The translations under genes were made by a program, and so were the position numbers. Below, one piece after another: positions 31,727-44,469 of a stretch of DNA of 64,000 nt. The stretch comes from Neocallimastix lanati (nom. inval.). Taxonomy: Eukaryota > Neocallimastigomycota > Neocallimastigomycetes > Neocallimastigales > Neocallimastigaceae. The notes below the pieces were generated by a model that worked only from the letters and a program-made list of their open reading frames with translations, was not told the DNA's origin and made no database searches. Each line of letters starts with the position of its first letter. Position 1 is the stretch's first letter. The DNA lies in NCBI GenBank assembly GCA_016946835.1, contig JACVTC010000169.1, positions 169,001 through 233,000 of the forward strand. The letters run 5' to 3'.

Positions 31727-34520
31727 ATGGAACAAGACAATTTTATTAATAATAATTCTGCTTTTAAAATTGGTTTTTCTGGAGACCGTCGTTTCTTTAA
31801 TGGATTTTTAGCCAAGATTGAGTTAGTTTTTATGCTATATCCTGACAGATTTGCTGATGATGAAACAAAAGTTGTATACTTGATAACCCAACTCTATGGT
31901 TCAGCTATGAATTGGGCTGCATCTCTGATAGAAAACAGAGATCCATGCCTGAACAACTATGAAGCATTTGTTGGAAGACTTAAAGTTATGTTTGGAAACA
32001 ATGATGCCACCTTCGTAGCAAATCAAAAGTTACGAACAATTAAGCAAAAAAGACTTGGAGACATTAGAAACTATATTCTTGAATTCAACAAGTGTGCTGA
32101 TGAGTCTTCATGGAATGAAGAAGCTAAAATGGACGCATTTATTGCCGGATTAAATGATCAAATCGCTACTAAGATACTTGAAATGTTCCCTGGACCCCAA
32201 TCCCTTTATGCTCTACAAACAATTGCTGCTAGACTTGATTCTCGACTTTCAACCAGAAGACAATTCTTCAATCCTCAAAATCATTCAAATAATAACAATA
32301 ATAATAGAAGACATCCACCCAAAGGAAAACCGAAATTCAATATTCACAGTTCATTATCAAAAGAAGAAAAGTATAGAAGAAGAAAAGAAAATCTTTGCAT
32401 GTACTGTGGTTCTTCTGAACATTCACTTAAAAATTGTCCCTTAAGAAATAAATTCAAAAGCTCTTCAAGTAATGTGCACATCAGCAATCCAGAACCTACT
32501 ACTATTCCCAGACCAAGAATTTCCGATCTCCCGAACGTAAAACTTCCAATTTATGAATTTACTATTAAAGTTAATAATTCTAAAACAAAAACCAAAATTC
32601 TCCTTGATTCAGGATCTCAACTCAACTTAATCGATGTTTATTTTGTTAAAGAATATAATATCCCTTACTCTACTCAATCTGATTTTCCTAGAATTACTGG
32701 AATTGGAGGTAAACAACAAATCTTAGGAAAAACCTCACATGTTTCCATTCAATATGAAAACCATATTTGTAAAACACAATTTTATGTAGTTGACCTTCCA
32801 TCTTATTGTGCTATTCTTGGAACAGAATGGCTTTTTACTCATAACCCTACTATAGACTTTACTTCAAATAAACTTTTTTTTAAATCAAATCACTGCATTG
32901 CTAACTGTCTTGTTATTCCATCATCTTTTACTGCTTCTATTTGTACTGAAGAATATAACTCAAATAAGAATGAATAACATAATGAAACAAATAATAATAT
33001 TCAAAAAACATTACCTGCAAAACTTCTTCCATTCAAATATGTATTTGACAAAAAATCTGCTAATGAATTACCAGAAAACTTCTGTGCTATTACTTCTTTT
33101 GTTTCTTCCCTCAATGATCAAATTTTAAATGAATGCAAAAATGATGAATTTTATACTGACATTTGTAATGAATTAAATTCAGATGATTCCAACAATTCCA
33201 GATTAAAAAACTTTTCTATTAGTAAAAGTTTTCTTCTGTTTAAAAATAAAATCTATGTTCCTCCAAAATGTCGTTCTACCGTTCTTAACATCTGCCATGA
33301 TTCTCCCTCAGCTGGTCATTATGGAATTAAGAAGACTTCTTCTCTAATATATCGTGACTTTTGGTGGCCTTCTCTTTACTCTGATGTTAAAAATTACATT
33401 CGTTCTTGTGATACGTGTTCGCGTTCAAAAGATTTTAAACATAAACCCTATGGTTTTCTCCAACCTCTCGAAATTCCTTCAAAACCTTGGTCTCCTCTTT
33501 CTATGGACTTTATTACAGACCTTCCATTATCTAATGGTTTTACTTGCATTTTTGTATTGATTGACCGCTTTACTAAAATGGGTCATTTTATTCCTTTCCA
33601 GTTCCTTCTGCTATTGATATTGCTACCTCTTTTATGAACAATATTTTTCGCTTTCATGGACTTCCTTCTGAAATTATTTCTGATAGAGGCACCCATTTCA
33701 CCTCTAAATTTTGGTCTGCTATTTGTAAGTCTTTCGAATAAACATGAAACTTGCTTCTCCTTTTCACCATCAAACCAACGGTTTAATGGAGAGGGTAAAC
33801 TCCGTTATCGAACAATATCTAAGATGCTATACTAATTTTTGTGGCTCTGACTGGTCAAAATATTTATTTCTTGCAGAATTTAGTTATAATAATGCAGTAC
33901 AAGAATAAATTAAACATTCCCCATTTTTTGCAAATTATGGCTACAATCCAAGACATTCACCTGCAATTCCTAGTAGTTCAAATGTACCACGAGCTGATGA
34001 AATAATAAAAGATTTTTCAGAATTAGCCAAAGAACTAAAAGAAAACTTAAAGAAAGCAAGTAAGAAACAAGAACAATTTGCAAATAAACATCGATATGAT
34101 GCACCAAATTTTAAACTTGGTGATAAAGTATGGTTGAACAGCTCACTTGTAATACATAAAGGTAATAAAAAATTAAGAACTAGAAAACTTGGACCTTTTA
34201 AAATTATCAAGAAAATCTCACCTGTATAGTACCAATTAGAATTACCAAACAACTTAAAAATACACTCTGTGATTCATGTATCCGAACTTGAACCCTATTA
34301 TGAAGATAACTTTGGTAGAAAACAAGAACAACCACCACCAATAAGAATAAATGAAGAAGAAGAATTTGAAGTAGAGGAAATTCTTGATGTAAGAAAACAT
34401 TATGGAAAAACACAATATCTTATAAAATGGGAAGATTATCCATTATCCGATGCATCCTGGGAACCCGAAAGCAATCTTTACTGTCCAGAACTTATTAAAA
34501 AATTCAATGAAAATAAATAA
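31727..34520 (+). pseudogene. R6 gag-protease and integrase-chromodomain coding remains
   Basis: The gag-protease stretch from the Met at 31727 is the longest open part (about 416 aa). It has a Ty3-type gag domain in residues 20-170, an Asn-rich spacer about 190, the CCHC knuckle about 225-238 and the protease DSGS about 290. Integrase parts follow, ending in a chromodomain close to 34500 that is well preserved. Codon use and AT bias match R5. The coding region as a whole is broken and is a fossil. Confidence 0.85.
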
Positions 34521-34784
34521 TTATACATTATATTTTTTTACTATTATCAATATTATTATTATCATTTATAGTTTAATATTTTTATTTTATACAAAAAAAA
34601 AAAAAAAAATGTATCTTAGATAGTTCCTTTTTACATACTATATTTTTAAATCTAAATATTTCATGTATTTTATTATTAACATGTATTTGAAAATTTACTC
34701 ATGTATAATTCTTTGATTAAAAATTTATTTGATATATTAATAATATAGATTAGTTTTTATTATTTAAAAATAATTTAAATTTAA

Positions 34785-34805
34785 GATTCGTCTGGTATCC
34801 GAATC
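34785..34805 (+). other. Hairpin just before the R6 purine tract
   Basis: A perfect 6-bp stem GATTCG/CGAATC with the 9-nt loop TCTGGTATC. Four bases downstream lies the purine tract and then the 3' LTR at 34820. The R8 element has the same loop except one base, on a different stem (52112-52132). Confidence 0.75.
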
Positions 34806-34819
34806 CTTGAGGAGGACCA

Positions 34820-35259
34820 TGTAACGGATACTAAAATTTGTAAAAGGAAATCTTGGTATAGCTGTTAGAGCTATAGCCATGAATCGAACTACTCGAGTTC
34901 GATTCACACTTAAACCTACTTTTTGAATATTTTATTTTCATTGTTCTAGTTAATTCTTTCTGTATTTTCTTTAAATAATTTAAAATAATAAAGAGAGAGA
35001 AAAATGTTTATAAGTTATTTACTTTTAATTAAGCAGAGAAATTAATTAACATTAATATTTTATTATTTTAAAAATTAAAATAGAATTAAAGTAAAATTTC
35101 GAGTTTTAGAATTTAATTAAAATATATTTTTTTATTGCGATTTTAATTTCAAATATTAAATAATATTAATAAATTATTAATAATTAAGTTTAACTAATAA
35201 TTGGTTAACTACTAATTTTTAAATAATTTTACATGGAATAGTTATTGTACATTGTTACA
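34820..35259 (+). repeat. 3' LTR of R6 (approximate)
   Basis: It starts TGTAACGGATAC after the purine tract and probably ends TTGTTACA at 35259. The first about 155 bp align well with the 5' LTR, and the middle is strongly diverged. It includes the double hairpin at 34855-34905. Confidence 0.5.
34881..34905 (+). other. Perfect 10-bp hairpin repeated in both R6 LTRs
   Basis: GAATCGAACT and AGTTCGATTC pair perfectly around ACTCG. The 5' LTR copy (30096-30120) keeps the stem with one G-U pair. A second stem-loop (TATAGC/GCTATA) lies just upstream. The arm GTTCGATTC resembles a polymerase III B box. Confidence 0.6.
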
Positions 35260-35369
35260 AAACAAATAATGATAATGTAAAAATAATGTATTTTTAATTA
35301 TTAATTTTTAATAAATTAATATATAATAAGAAATAATTTAAAATTTTATTATTATTTCTTACACATAAA

Positions 35370-35836
35370 TGATACGATACTTTATGTATCTAAATTAATA
35401 TTTATTTATGGGCAATGACAATAAGGAATTATGGCAAAATAATATATTCTAATATTAAATAGGAATAACACATACAATAATACAAAATAAAGTAATAAAT
35501 ACATCTTTTTAATGTTCTCTTTATTTATTATTAATTATTAATTATTAATTATTATATCAATTATTATTATTACTCTCTTATATAAATATTATAATTAATT
35601 ATCTCAAATATATATAATATCTCTTTTTAACTATACTAAAATAAAATATAAAAATAGCTATTTATGTGAATTAATTTACCATAAGTATAAACTTATAAAT
35701 AAAAAAATTCTCCGTTTAATAATTATTATTCTAATATTATAAACTATTATAAAATTATTATTGACCAATAATATTTAAGTATTTCTTTAACCTAAAGAAT
35801 CAACCTAAATACCATTTTTATAGTGGTTACGTATCA
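35370..35836. repeat. Solo LTR-like unit A4 (TGATAC family)
   Basis: It starts TGATACGATACTTTATG and ends TAGTGGTTACGTATCA. It is collinear with A1-A3 and holds the AATAATATATTCTAATA block. No target duplication is visible. Confidence 0.65.
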
Positions 35837-36482
35837 TGTTTTGATATAGAATGAAACTTTAAATAATAATAAATTAAAATAAATATATTGAAGTTATATA
35901 GATTATAAGTATAAAATTATTAAATAGTTAAATAGTAAAAAAATTTATATTAATATTGCATTACATATTAATTAATATTATCCCTTTTTATATTAATTAA
36001 TATAGTTGAATATTATTTATAAAAATTGTTTTTTTATTAATTATATTATTTTATATATTTTTATTATCTAATATTATATATATATTATTTTATTACTTTA
36101 TATATTAAAATTACATTTTATATTGTTATCTTTAAATTAGTATTTATTAAAATATATTATTAAATATTTTATATTGTTTTTCAAAAATATAAAAGAACTA
36201 AAAAATATTCTTTTTTAAATCTTTTTAAGATTATTATTTAAAAAATAATCTGATAACTTTATAATAAAACATATTAAATAAAATCTAGTTAATTAAAAGT
36301 TTTATAACAAAATAACTTTCTTATAATCTGAATAAATAAATTTATAAAATAAGATAATATCTATAAGGTTATTAGATTAAAGGCTTCCGACCAAGTTTAC
36401 CCTTTAATCTAAATACTAACTTAACATGAACTAAGAAATAATAATTATTTTAAAGGAAATAATTATAATTTCTTACAATAAA
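35837..36482. other. AT-rich spacer
   Basis: No coding sequence. A short D-family echo (GGCTTCCGACCAAG, then CCTTTAATC) lies near 36381-36410, and a TTTCTTACA edge at 36470-36478. Nothing further is recognised. Confidence 0.5.
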
Positions 36483-37347
36483 TGATTTATACCGGATATT
36501 CTTAATCTACAAAATTAAATTTTGTAGAAGTGAATAAAAATATAAATACTAAACAGAATAAAAAAAAATTAAGAAATTTAATATAAATATGTTTTATTAT
36601 AAACACATAATTGTTTTATTAAAAAGATTGTTTTTATTTTAATATTAATCTTTATTTATTTAATTATTAATTTTTATTTAAATTAATAAAAGAAAAATAA
36701 TTATTAAAACTAAAAAAATAATAAAATAAAATATTTATTATTTATAATAATTTATTTAAATTTTAATAATAAAAATTCGATTATTAACAACTAATATAAA
36801 ATAATTTATTTAAATTAATAATAAAGAATAATTTAAAAGAAATATTTACATGTTTTTATATTTTTCAATAATTTTAAACTATTTACATTTATAAACAATA
36901 AAATAAATAAAATAAATAATTGTTATAAATATTTACAAATAAAGTATTAAAATAAACAAGTTTTATTTATAATTTGTTTATAAAAGTTGAGTTATAAAAT
37001 AAATAAAAGATTAATTATTTTTAATAAAAGTAATTTAAAGATTATTCAGCTATTTAATTTTAATTTTGAAATGTTTATAAATTTGTTTATTTATTATTTA
37101 CAATTTATCAAATTTGTTTATTATTTTGTTTATTTATAATTTTATAAGAATATTAATTATTAATTTATTTTAGTTTTAATTAAAATTGTTAATAATTAAT
37201 TAAATTATTATTATTTTATTTTCATTTATTTCTTTTAATTAATTTTCTTAATTTGATTTCAAGATTTCTAAAAGAATTAATTTTGGGTTAAGTTAAATAA
37301 GAATTTATTATTTATTATTTATTTTAATTTTATAATTTCGTTATGGG
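36483..37347 (-). repeat. LTR-like unit F1
   Basis: It is the reverse complement of 47051-48016 (F2), starting TGATTTATACC here and ending GGTATAAATCA in F2. A conserved block (ATGTTTTTATATTTTTC here) is shared by all three F copies (F3 at about 54168-54845). It lies between A4 and the 3' end of R7. It may be an LTR; no purine tract or target duplication was confirmed. Confidence 0.5.
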
Positions 37348-37991
37348 ATGGTCTATTTCTTTTTATATATATTTTTTATAGAAAATTTTATATTCTAAAC
37401 TAAATAATTATTACTTTTAATAATAATATTTCTCTTATTTTCTTACCATTATTATTTCTATCCTTTTTCTTTTATTTATTATTTATTATTTATTATTTAT
37501 TATTTATTATTTATTATTTTTTTATTATTATTATTATTTATTTTTTGTTACATGTTTTGTTAGTTACTCCCTTCTCTTATTTTTTTTTATAATAATTTTC
37601 TAATGTTTTTATATATTTTTAATATTTATAATAATTTTACGAAATGTTTCTTTAATACTCCGAAAATTATTATTTTTGTTTATATTATTTAAACAATAAT
37701 TTTAATTATTATTATTTATTTTTTTTTTTTTTTTTACAAATTTAAATATTTATAACTAAATATAAACAATAATATTTTTATTTTTTTATTTATAAATAAA
37801 GTATAAACTATAACATAATATTTACTATTTATAATTAAAATAAAGTTTAATTATATTTTATATAAAATTAAAATTATTTACATTACTTAATTAATTAAAA
37901 TTTATTTACATTTATTAAATTTTTAAGTAATTTATTAATAATTTAGTATTTTTCTGAATGTAATGGCTCAAGACGTACCCTCTTGAAATAA
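37348..37991. other. AT-rich interval at the 3' side of R7
   Basis: TTTA repeats (about 37481-37520) and A/T runs. Part of this is probably the R7 3' LTR, starting near 37970 after a purine-rich minus-strand tract (AAGAGGGTACG). No second copy was found to prove it. Confidence 0.4.
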
Positions 37992-38010
37992 GGCTTCATC
38001 CCTTGAAGCC
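37992..38010 (-). other. Hairpin beyond the R7 coding end
   Basis: A perfect 7-bp stem GGCTTCA/TGAAGCC with a 5-nt loop, followed on the minus strand by the purine-rich tract. It occupies the same position relative to the 3' LTR as the hairpins in R6 and R8. Confidence 0.6.
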
Positions 38011-38025
38011 ATTAGAATTTACTTA

Positions 38026-41000
38026 CTATTCAGAATAATTAAAATAAGGAATAACTTTCTTTAAATGAATATTCCTATCAACAATCTCTCTTGATATAGG
38101 GTCACAAACTGTTACAGTATTAAGTTCCCTTTTCACAATTTTCAAAGGTCCTGTGTAATACGGATCTAATTTTCTTTTATTAAAAACTCTAACTAGTATT
38201 AGGTCTCCTAACTTATATTCGACTCTCATTCTTCTAATTTGTTTCCTTCTATCGCTCCATAATTTATTAGTAGTTTCGATATTTTCTATTGCTTCCTGTA
38301 TCCATTTTTGATGTTGAATGAATTTTTGTATCAAATACTCTTCGTCATTTTCATATCGATTCCTTCCTTCTTTATTAAGTGACAACTCTAGTGGTTGTAA
38401 GTCTTGTCTCCCATACAGCAGTTCAAAACTACTAAATTTGGTCCTTTCGTGCTTACAAGTTCTCAATGCCCACAATGCGCTTGGCAGGACCTCATCCCAA
38501 TCTTCTTCTTTATTACCTAAAAGTTTAAGATATTTAACTATTTCTTTATTCCGATTTTCTACTTCTCCATTTGACGCTGGATGATAAATTGCAGTATAGT
38601 GAACGTATACATCATGTAAATCCAGAAATGCCTTGGTTTTTTCTGAGTAAAACTGTGGTCCGTTATCCGCTATTAGTAGTTCAGGTACACCATGTCTTGC
38701 AAACACATTTTTCAAAAATCTTATCACTTTATCAGAACTGGTTTGTTTCAGAGGTTCTGCTTCCACCCACTTGGTGAAATAGTCTACTAACACAATGATA
38801 TATCTATTGCCTTTTCGAGTTTTCGGTAACGGTCCAATTAAATCCAATCCAACTTTTACGAACAGTAAACCTGGTTTTGTGGGTATGTTCTCCGCATTAT
38901 TGTTTTGTTTTTGAGGCTTATACATTTGACACATGGGACAGCACTTAATAAATAAATGAATATCCTTATTCATACCTTTCCAATAATAATTTGGTTTTAG
39001 CCTATGATATTTCTTGTAGGCACCTTCATGGCCTACAGTATGTGCTGATTCTATTAATTTAAATTTTGTTTCATTTTGATGAATTATTTTTTTAAGTCTT
39101 CCATTCTGTTTATAATACTCTATTTCATTGATCGTTAAAATTTTATCTTTCAGAAAATTTTCTATAGTTTGTGATAATAATATTACACTATCAGCTTCTT
39201 CATTTTTACTTTCCATCCTAGATAATACGTCTGCGATAACATTCTTTCTTCCTTCTTCATATTGCACTTTAACTTGTAGAATACTTAACGTGGTTACCCA
39301 TTTCAGATGTCGATTATTAGTAGGTTCGATTTTATTACGAATTCCAACTAAAGGCTTATGATCCGTTATTAACAATGTTTTCAATTTATTCCCTAAAATA
39401 TAATGTTTGAATTTCTTAACACAGTACACAGCAGCAGTCCCTTTCTAAATCCGTGACACTGTAGTTTTCTTCAGCCTTCTTTAAAGCTCTACTTGCAGAA
39501 TGTATTGGATTCTCTATACCATCTTCGTCTTTTTGCATCAATACTCCTCCAATTCCACTTCGAGAAGCATCTGTACGAAAAATGAATGGTTTTTCAAAGT
39601 TTGGTGGAATCAAAATAGGTGCTTTATTCAATTTTTCCTTCAACATTTTAAAAGCTACGTCTGCTTCATTATTCCATTCGAATTCAACATTTTTCTTTAA
39701 TAACTTGAATAATGGTTTGGCAATTAAAGCAAAATTTTTGATGAACTTCCTATAATATCCAACGGCACCTAAGAATGAACGCAATTTTGATACATTCTTC
39801 GGTGGACTCCATTCCATTATAACTTTCACTTTTTCTGGTATAGGTTTAATTCCATGCACAGAGAGAATATGTCCCAGAAGTTCAACTTCTTCTTGAAAGA
39901 AGTGACATTTTTCAATATTTAACTTTAATCCATTATTTTCTAATATCATAAAAACTTCTTCTAAATCCTTTACGTGTTGTTCCCTTGAATTAGAAAAAAC
40001 TACTATGTCATCAATATAAATAAAGACACATTTTCCTATCAGATTAAAGAATATCCTGTTCATCTCCCTCTGAAATGTTGCGGGAGTATTACAAAGACCG
40101 AACGGCATAACCTTGAAGTTATAATTTCCATATAATGTTGTAAAACAAGTTAAATCTTGATGTTCTGGATACATAGGTACTTGGTGGTACCCAGAAAATA
40201 AATCAATAGTAGATAACACTGAATTATTTCAAACATAACATAGTATATCATCAATTAGCGGCAAAGCGTAAGAGTCTTTTATGGTTAAATTGTTGAGCTT
40301 CCGATAGTCCACGCACATTCGATATTGACCATTTTTCTTCATGACTAACACCACAGGAGAAGACCAAGGAGAGTGAGATGGTTCAATTAATTTATTATTA
40401 ATCAGCTTGGTTAATTCTACTTTTAAAGCGTCCACTTGTACTTTAGATAACCTATATGCTTTCTGTTTAATAGGTGTTATTCCAATCTTTAACTCTATTC
40501 TATGAGGATAAAGTTTGGTTTCTTTTAAATCATCCGTTTTATCCGAAATAATTGACTCAAATTGTCCAAATAGTTTAAGTACTGTATTCTTAACAAGTTC
40601 TGGTACTAACTCTATTATTTTATCAACACGTGCCTTCTTAGTATTTATTTCTTGGTTAGCGATCATTAAAGATACCGTTACAATGACAGGTTCACCAAGA
40701 TTTGCATCATCATGTTCTTTGGAATACCCATCTTCATATCTATTAAGACAAACGTTGTATTGAATTTCTGTAAGTTTTATAGGATTATTATTTTGATCAA
40801 CCGTATATAATGTATCATCAATAAAGTTTAAATTCAATTTATGTTTCTTCAAAGAGTCTACTCCTATAAGTATATCGAAAATGTCATTTTTTTCTACTAT
40901 CTTGAACAAATCTTTGAATATTATTTTACCAATATTTATTTCCAATTCGTATATCTCAGCAGTACTGGTAGTATTAGAATAAGCTTGAAAAATTCTTTTT

Positions 41001-42223
41001 GTGATTTTTCCTATTGGTTGTTTACTTATATTAAACTTATCTAAAGCTGCACGAGTAATCATATTAAAACTAGCACAAGAATCAAGAAAAGTTTCAGCCT
41101 CGTGACCTTCTACTTTACAATAAACTTTAGAGATTTTACAATTACCAATTGTATTAATTGCATTAGTAACTACACTTTTATTCTTTGGGGTTAATTTTAA
41201 CTTTTGTAGAAAAGCAGATCTAAATTTTGGAAATAGATCTAATATATATGCTAACTTTGTAACGATTTCAGTTGAGGCTACTTCTTTGATTAAATTATCT
41301 AATTTTAATCGTCGAATTCTTCAAACTCCTTCATCAGTTTAATATGTCTTTCTAAGGTATTTTTCTTTTCATCTTACTTTCTTGACAACTTCCTATTTCG
41401 GACTGATTCTTTATTTCTTTAATTCTATCGTCTCTATTATCTCTTTTAACCTTATTTATTTTCTTTTCCGTTATGTGAGAGAGATCCAACTGGTTTAGAC
41501 GTTCATTTTTATTTTGTTTTTTTATTTCCCTTGCTTGTGTATTTCTTTCCATCATAATATCCTCTTTACTATCAGTACTATTTGTTTCTTTATTTATTTC
41601 ATCTATTTCTTTATTAATTCTATCAAAGTTATCTCCTATTTTGCTACTTAATAAATTTGAATTTATTGAGGAATCCTCATTTATAGTTTCCTCTACAAGA
41701 TTTTGAGTTTGTTGATTTTGCTTCATTGCTACGGTAGTTAATTGTACAGGTTTATTGGTCAGTGTTTTCTGATGCTTATGGTCCTTGTTTTCTTGTTTAT
41801 CGTATGGGGAATGGTTTTTCTTATTTAAGGAACTTCTTTTGACAGCTGGAATAGCAACTTCAGAGGGCTTTGGAGCTTGATTTTGATTAAAATTAGCATA
41901 TTCTGTACTTAGGCATTTTCTTTCCATTCCTGATGGAATCACTACCAAGCTGGTTTGGTTACTGAAAGTTTTCCTTCTTCCATTTATCAATTTAAAAGGC
42001 CTTTTTCTTCCATTTCTGCTAACTGTTTGAAGGTATATGGACAATCCTGAGCTTTATGACCTTCTTTTCCATATCGATGACAGCAATTTGGTGGGTAGGA
42101 TCTTCTAATTCTTGTATCAACTCCATTTTTATTTGATCCCCAAGTTACCTTCCTTTCAAAATTGTTACTTTGTTGTTCCTCCGATTTTAAATCATTATTG
42201 AGCGATCCATGATAGTTAATACG

Positions 42224-42267
<44 letters not shown>

Positions 42268-43476
42268 GGTTTTGGTAGTCATTTTGCATCCCTTTACCTT
42301 CATAATATTTATTATAATAACTTCTATTATTATATCTATTAGGACTCTTATTATAAATTCTTCTATCGTAGAAATTTCTCCTCTATTATATTCATTATAT
42401 ATAGGATAGTATTAATGGTCACTCTCTTCCTTAACAAATCCACGGTAAAACGAATGTTGTGTCAAAAAATTACTAGTTTGTGTAACCATTGAAATATTTT
42501 TGGGACCTCTTCTACCTCTTGGTATTATATTTTCGTTTTTCTCTTTTATATCCTTCTCTGTCTTTTCTAACTTTCTTTCTATTTTGATTAGTTTCATGAT
42601 TCGTAAATTCATTATTAGGTCTTTTATCATTGAAATTTTGGTTAATATTCACCAGATTATTATTTGGCTCATATTCTTTTTGATTATAAATTCTTTTATT
42701 ATTGACGACCTTTGGATTGCTCAAACTATTCTGGAATTCGTTAGGTTCGTTATAATTTTGATAATTTAGTTGGTTCCTTTTATTGCATGAATTGTATAGT
42801 TGTTTTCTATTATGATTTTGATTGTAATTTTGGCTGTATCTTTGATTGTAATTCTGATTATGAATTGGAGAATTAAATTGCTTGAAAGGATGAATACTAT
42901 TTTTATAATAGAATGGTTGTGAATTGAAAATTGTTGTCATTGCGTGTTCATTAGTAGCATCTCCAACTTCTTCTGCTCTTTCTGCCAATTCAGCTTCTTC
43001 GAATGCATCTTCTAAGTCGAAACATCGTTGGGTTATAACTTGAGATCTAGTGTAAGGTCGATAAATTATTGAATCTGCGTACCCTTCAACTGTAATAAAC
43101 GTTTGGTATATTTTAGGTAAGTTATTATAGATTTTCTTGTATCTCCAATTAAAGTTCTTTATTCTTTCTCTTCTTCTAATTTTCATTGTAATCTTTTACA
43201 TTTCTCTTGTGGAGTTATTTCTAGTTCGTCTTCTCTTGCTTTTTTGATATCTTCAATTAAAGGGTATGTATCATCTTCTTCGTTCTTGGTGTGTAATTCT
43301 TGTAAGATCCCTTTTAACTTTCCATCGACGCATTCTATATCCCATGAGAGTATGCTTTTTGGGTTGTTTATATCTGCTAGAGACATGATTCTTGTAAATT
43401 CTTCACACCAAGAATCTATGTCTCTTGCGCTTTCGTTGAGTCTTGGTAGAATTCTTTGTAATTCTAATATTTTCAT
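38026..43476 (-). mobile_element. R7: old Ty3/gypsy element without chromodomain
   Basis: Minus-strand parts in order: a gag-like amino region (43183-43476 onward), an Asn/Gln-rich stretch, a zinc knuckle (CHRYGKEGHKAQDC), a Lys-rich linker, a protease-like region, reverse transcriptase (CVDYRKLNNLTIKDSYALPL, YIDDIVVFS), RNase H (RTDASRSGIGGVLMQ, TDHKPLVGI), an HHCC finger (HTVGHEGAYKKYHRLKP) and integrase (GLDLIGPLPKTRKGNRYIIV, ADNGPQF, YHPASNGEVE). The C-terminus lacks a chromodomain, and sequence identity to R5 is low, so this is a separate gypsy lineage. About five breaks or frame changes; some could be family frameshifting between gag and pol. It is old. Confidence 0.85.
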
Positions 43477-44469
43477 TTTGGAATTTTATTTGAATTTATT
43501 GATTTATGGTTGAATTAATAGATTTTCTTTTTTAATTATAATTTTTATTATCACTTCTTAAATTGATGGATGGATTAATGAAATTTATTTTATTATTAAT
43601 TATATTATCGTTTATTATATTATTTATTAATTGGATGGATTGATGAATGAAATTTCTATTTAGATATTAATTTTATTACCACTTTTTAATTTACTTTTTA
43701 AATTGATGGATGAATGTATAAATTATAATTTTCTGATTCTCTAGTTGAACTGAATATTGAAATGATTGAATTTAAAAATAATTATTATTGGATTGAAATA
43801 ACTGAAAAATTTACTGAAATTATTGTATGGTGACAACTTTATTTTATATTCATATAATAATTCTAAAAAAGAAACCTTATAACTTCGGTGTTATAAGTTC
43901 ATTATTCGCCAGTGCTTGATCTTGTCCGGAAACCCTGCCAACACCCGAATAGTTTACGAACTATGGGGAGGTGTCGTGGGGAGTATAAATTTATATTACT
44001 CTGGGACGGAAAACCGCACTCACAAAATCGATTAAAAACCTTAATTAATAATAAATTGGAATCACTCTAATTTATTATTAATTAATTTTCTTACGGTTTA
44101 CATACTGTATATGAATTATATTTTTTGGTTTGTTATTTTCTTTGAGTTAAAAATAATAAATTAATATTAAATTACTATTAACTATTATAATTATTATTTT
44201 TCCTAACTCTAATTTTATTAAAATTTTATATTATTTACTTATTTTTTTATTTTCTATTTTCTAATTAAATTAAAATTTTATACTATTTTCTAATTAACTA
44301 ATTAATTAATTTATTATTTATTTATTTATTATTATTTTTATTCTATCAATTAAAAATTTTTTTTTTCTATTTCTAAACTTTATTAATTAATAAAATTCCT
44401 AAAATTATTATTTTCATATTATTTTATTTCTTCAGGTCTTGCATAACTCGCCAAATTTTTATGGTACAG
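43477..44469 (-). other. Leader / 5' LTR side of R7
   Basis: The first part has three imperfect repeats with TTGATGGATGGAT-like cores (about 43560-43720). A more GC-rich block at 43870-44040 contains a perfect 8-bp hairpin CTTATAAC/GTTATAAG with loop TTCGGT (43876-43897). The boundary between leader and LTR was not fixed. The rest is AT-rich and unrecognised. Confidence 0.45.

Larger units (their letters stand above)
30042..35259 (+). mobile_element. R6: old chromodomain Ty3/gypsy element
   Basis: The 5' LTR is about 30042-30579 and the 3' LTR about 34820-35259, clearly diverged from each other, so the element is old. Parts seen in order are gag with CCHC knuckle (CMYCGSSEHSLKNC), aspartic protease (LLDSGSQLNLI), HHCC zinc finger (HDSPSAGHYGIKKT), integrase core (MDFITDLPLSNGFTCIFVLIDRF) and chromodomain (QYLIKWEDYPLSDASWEP). 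No reverse transcriptase or RNase H sequence is recognised between protease and integrase. About five breaks in all. A purine tract GAGGAGGACCA (34809-34819) and a hairpin precede the 3' LTR. Confidence 0.85.
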
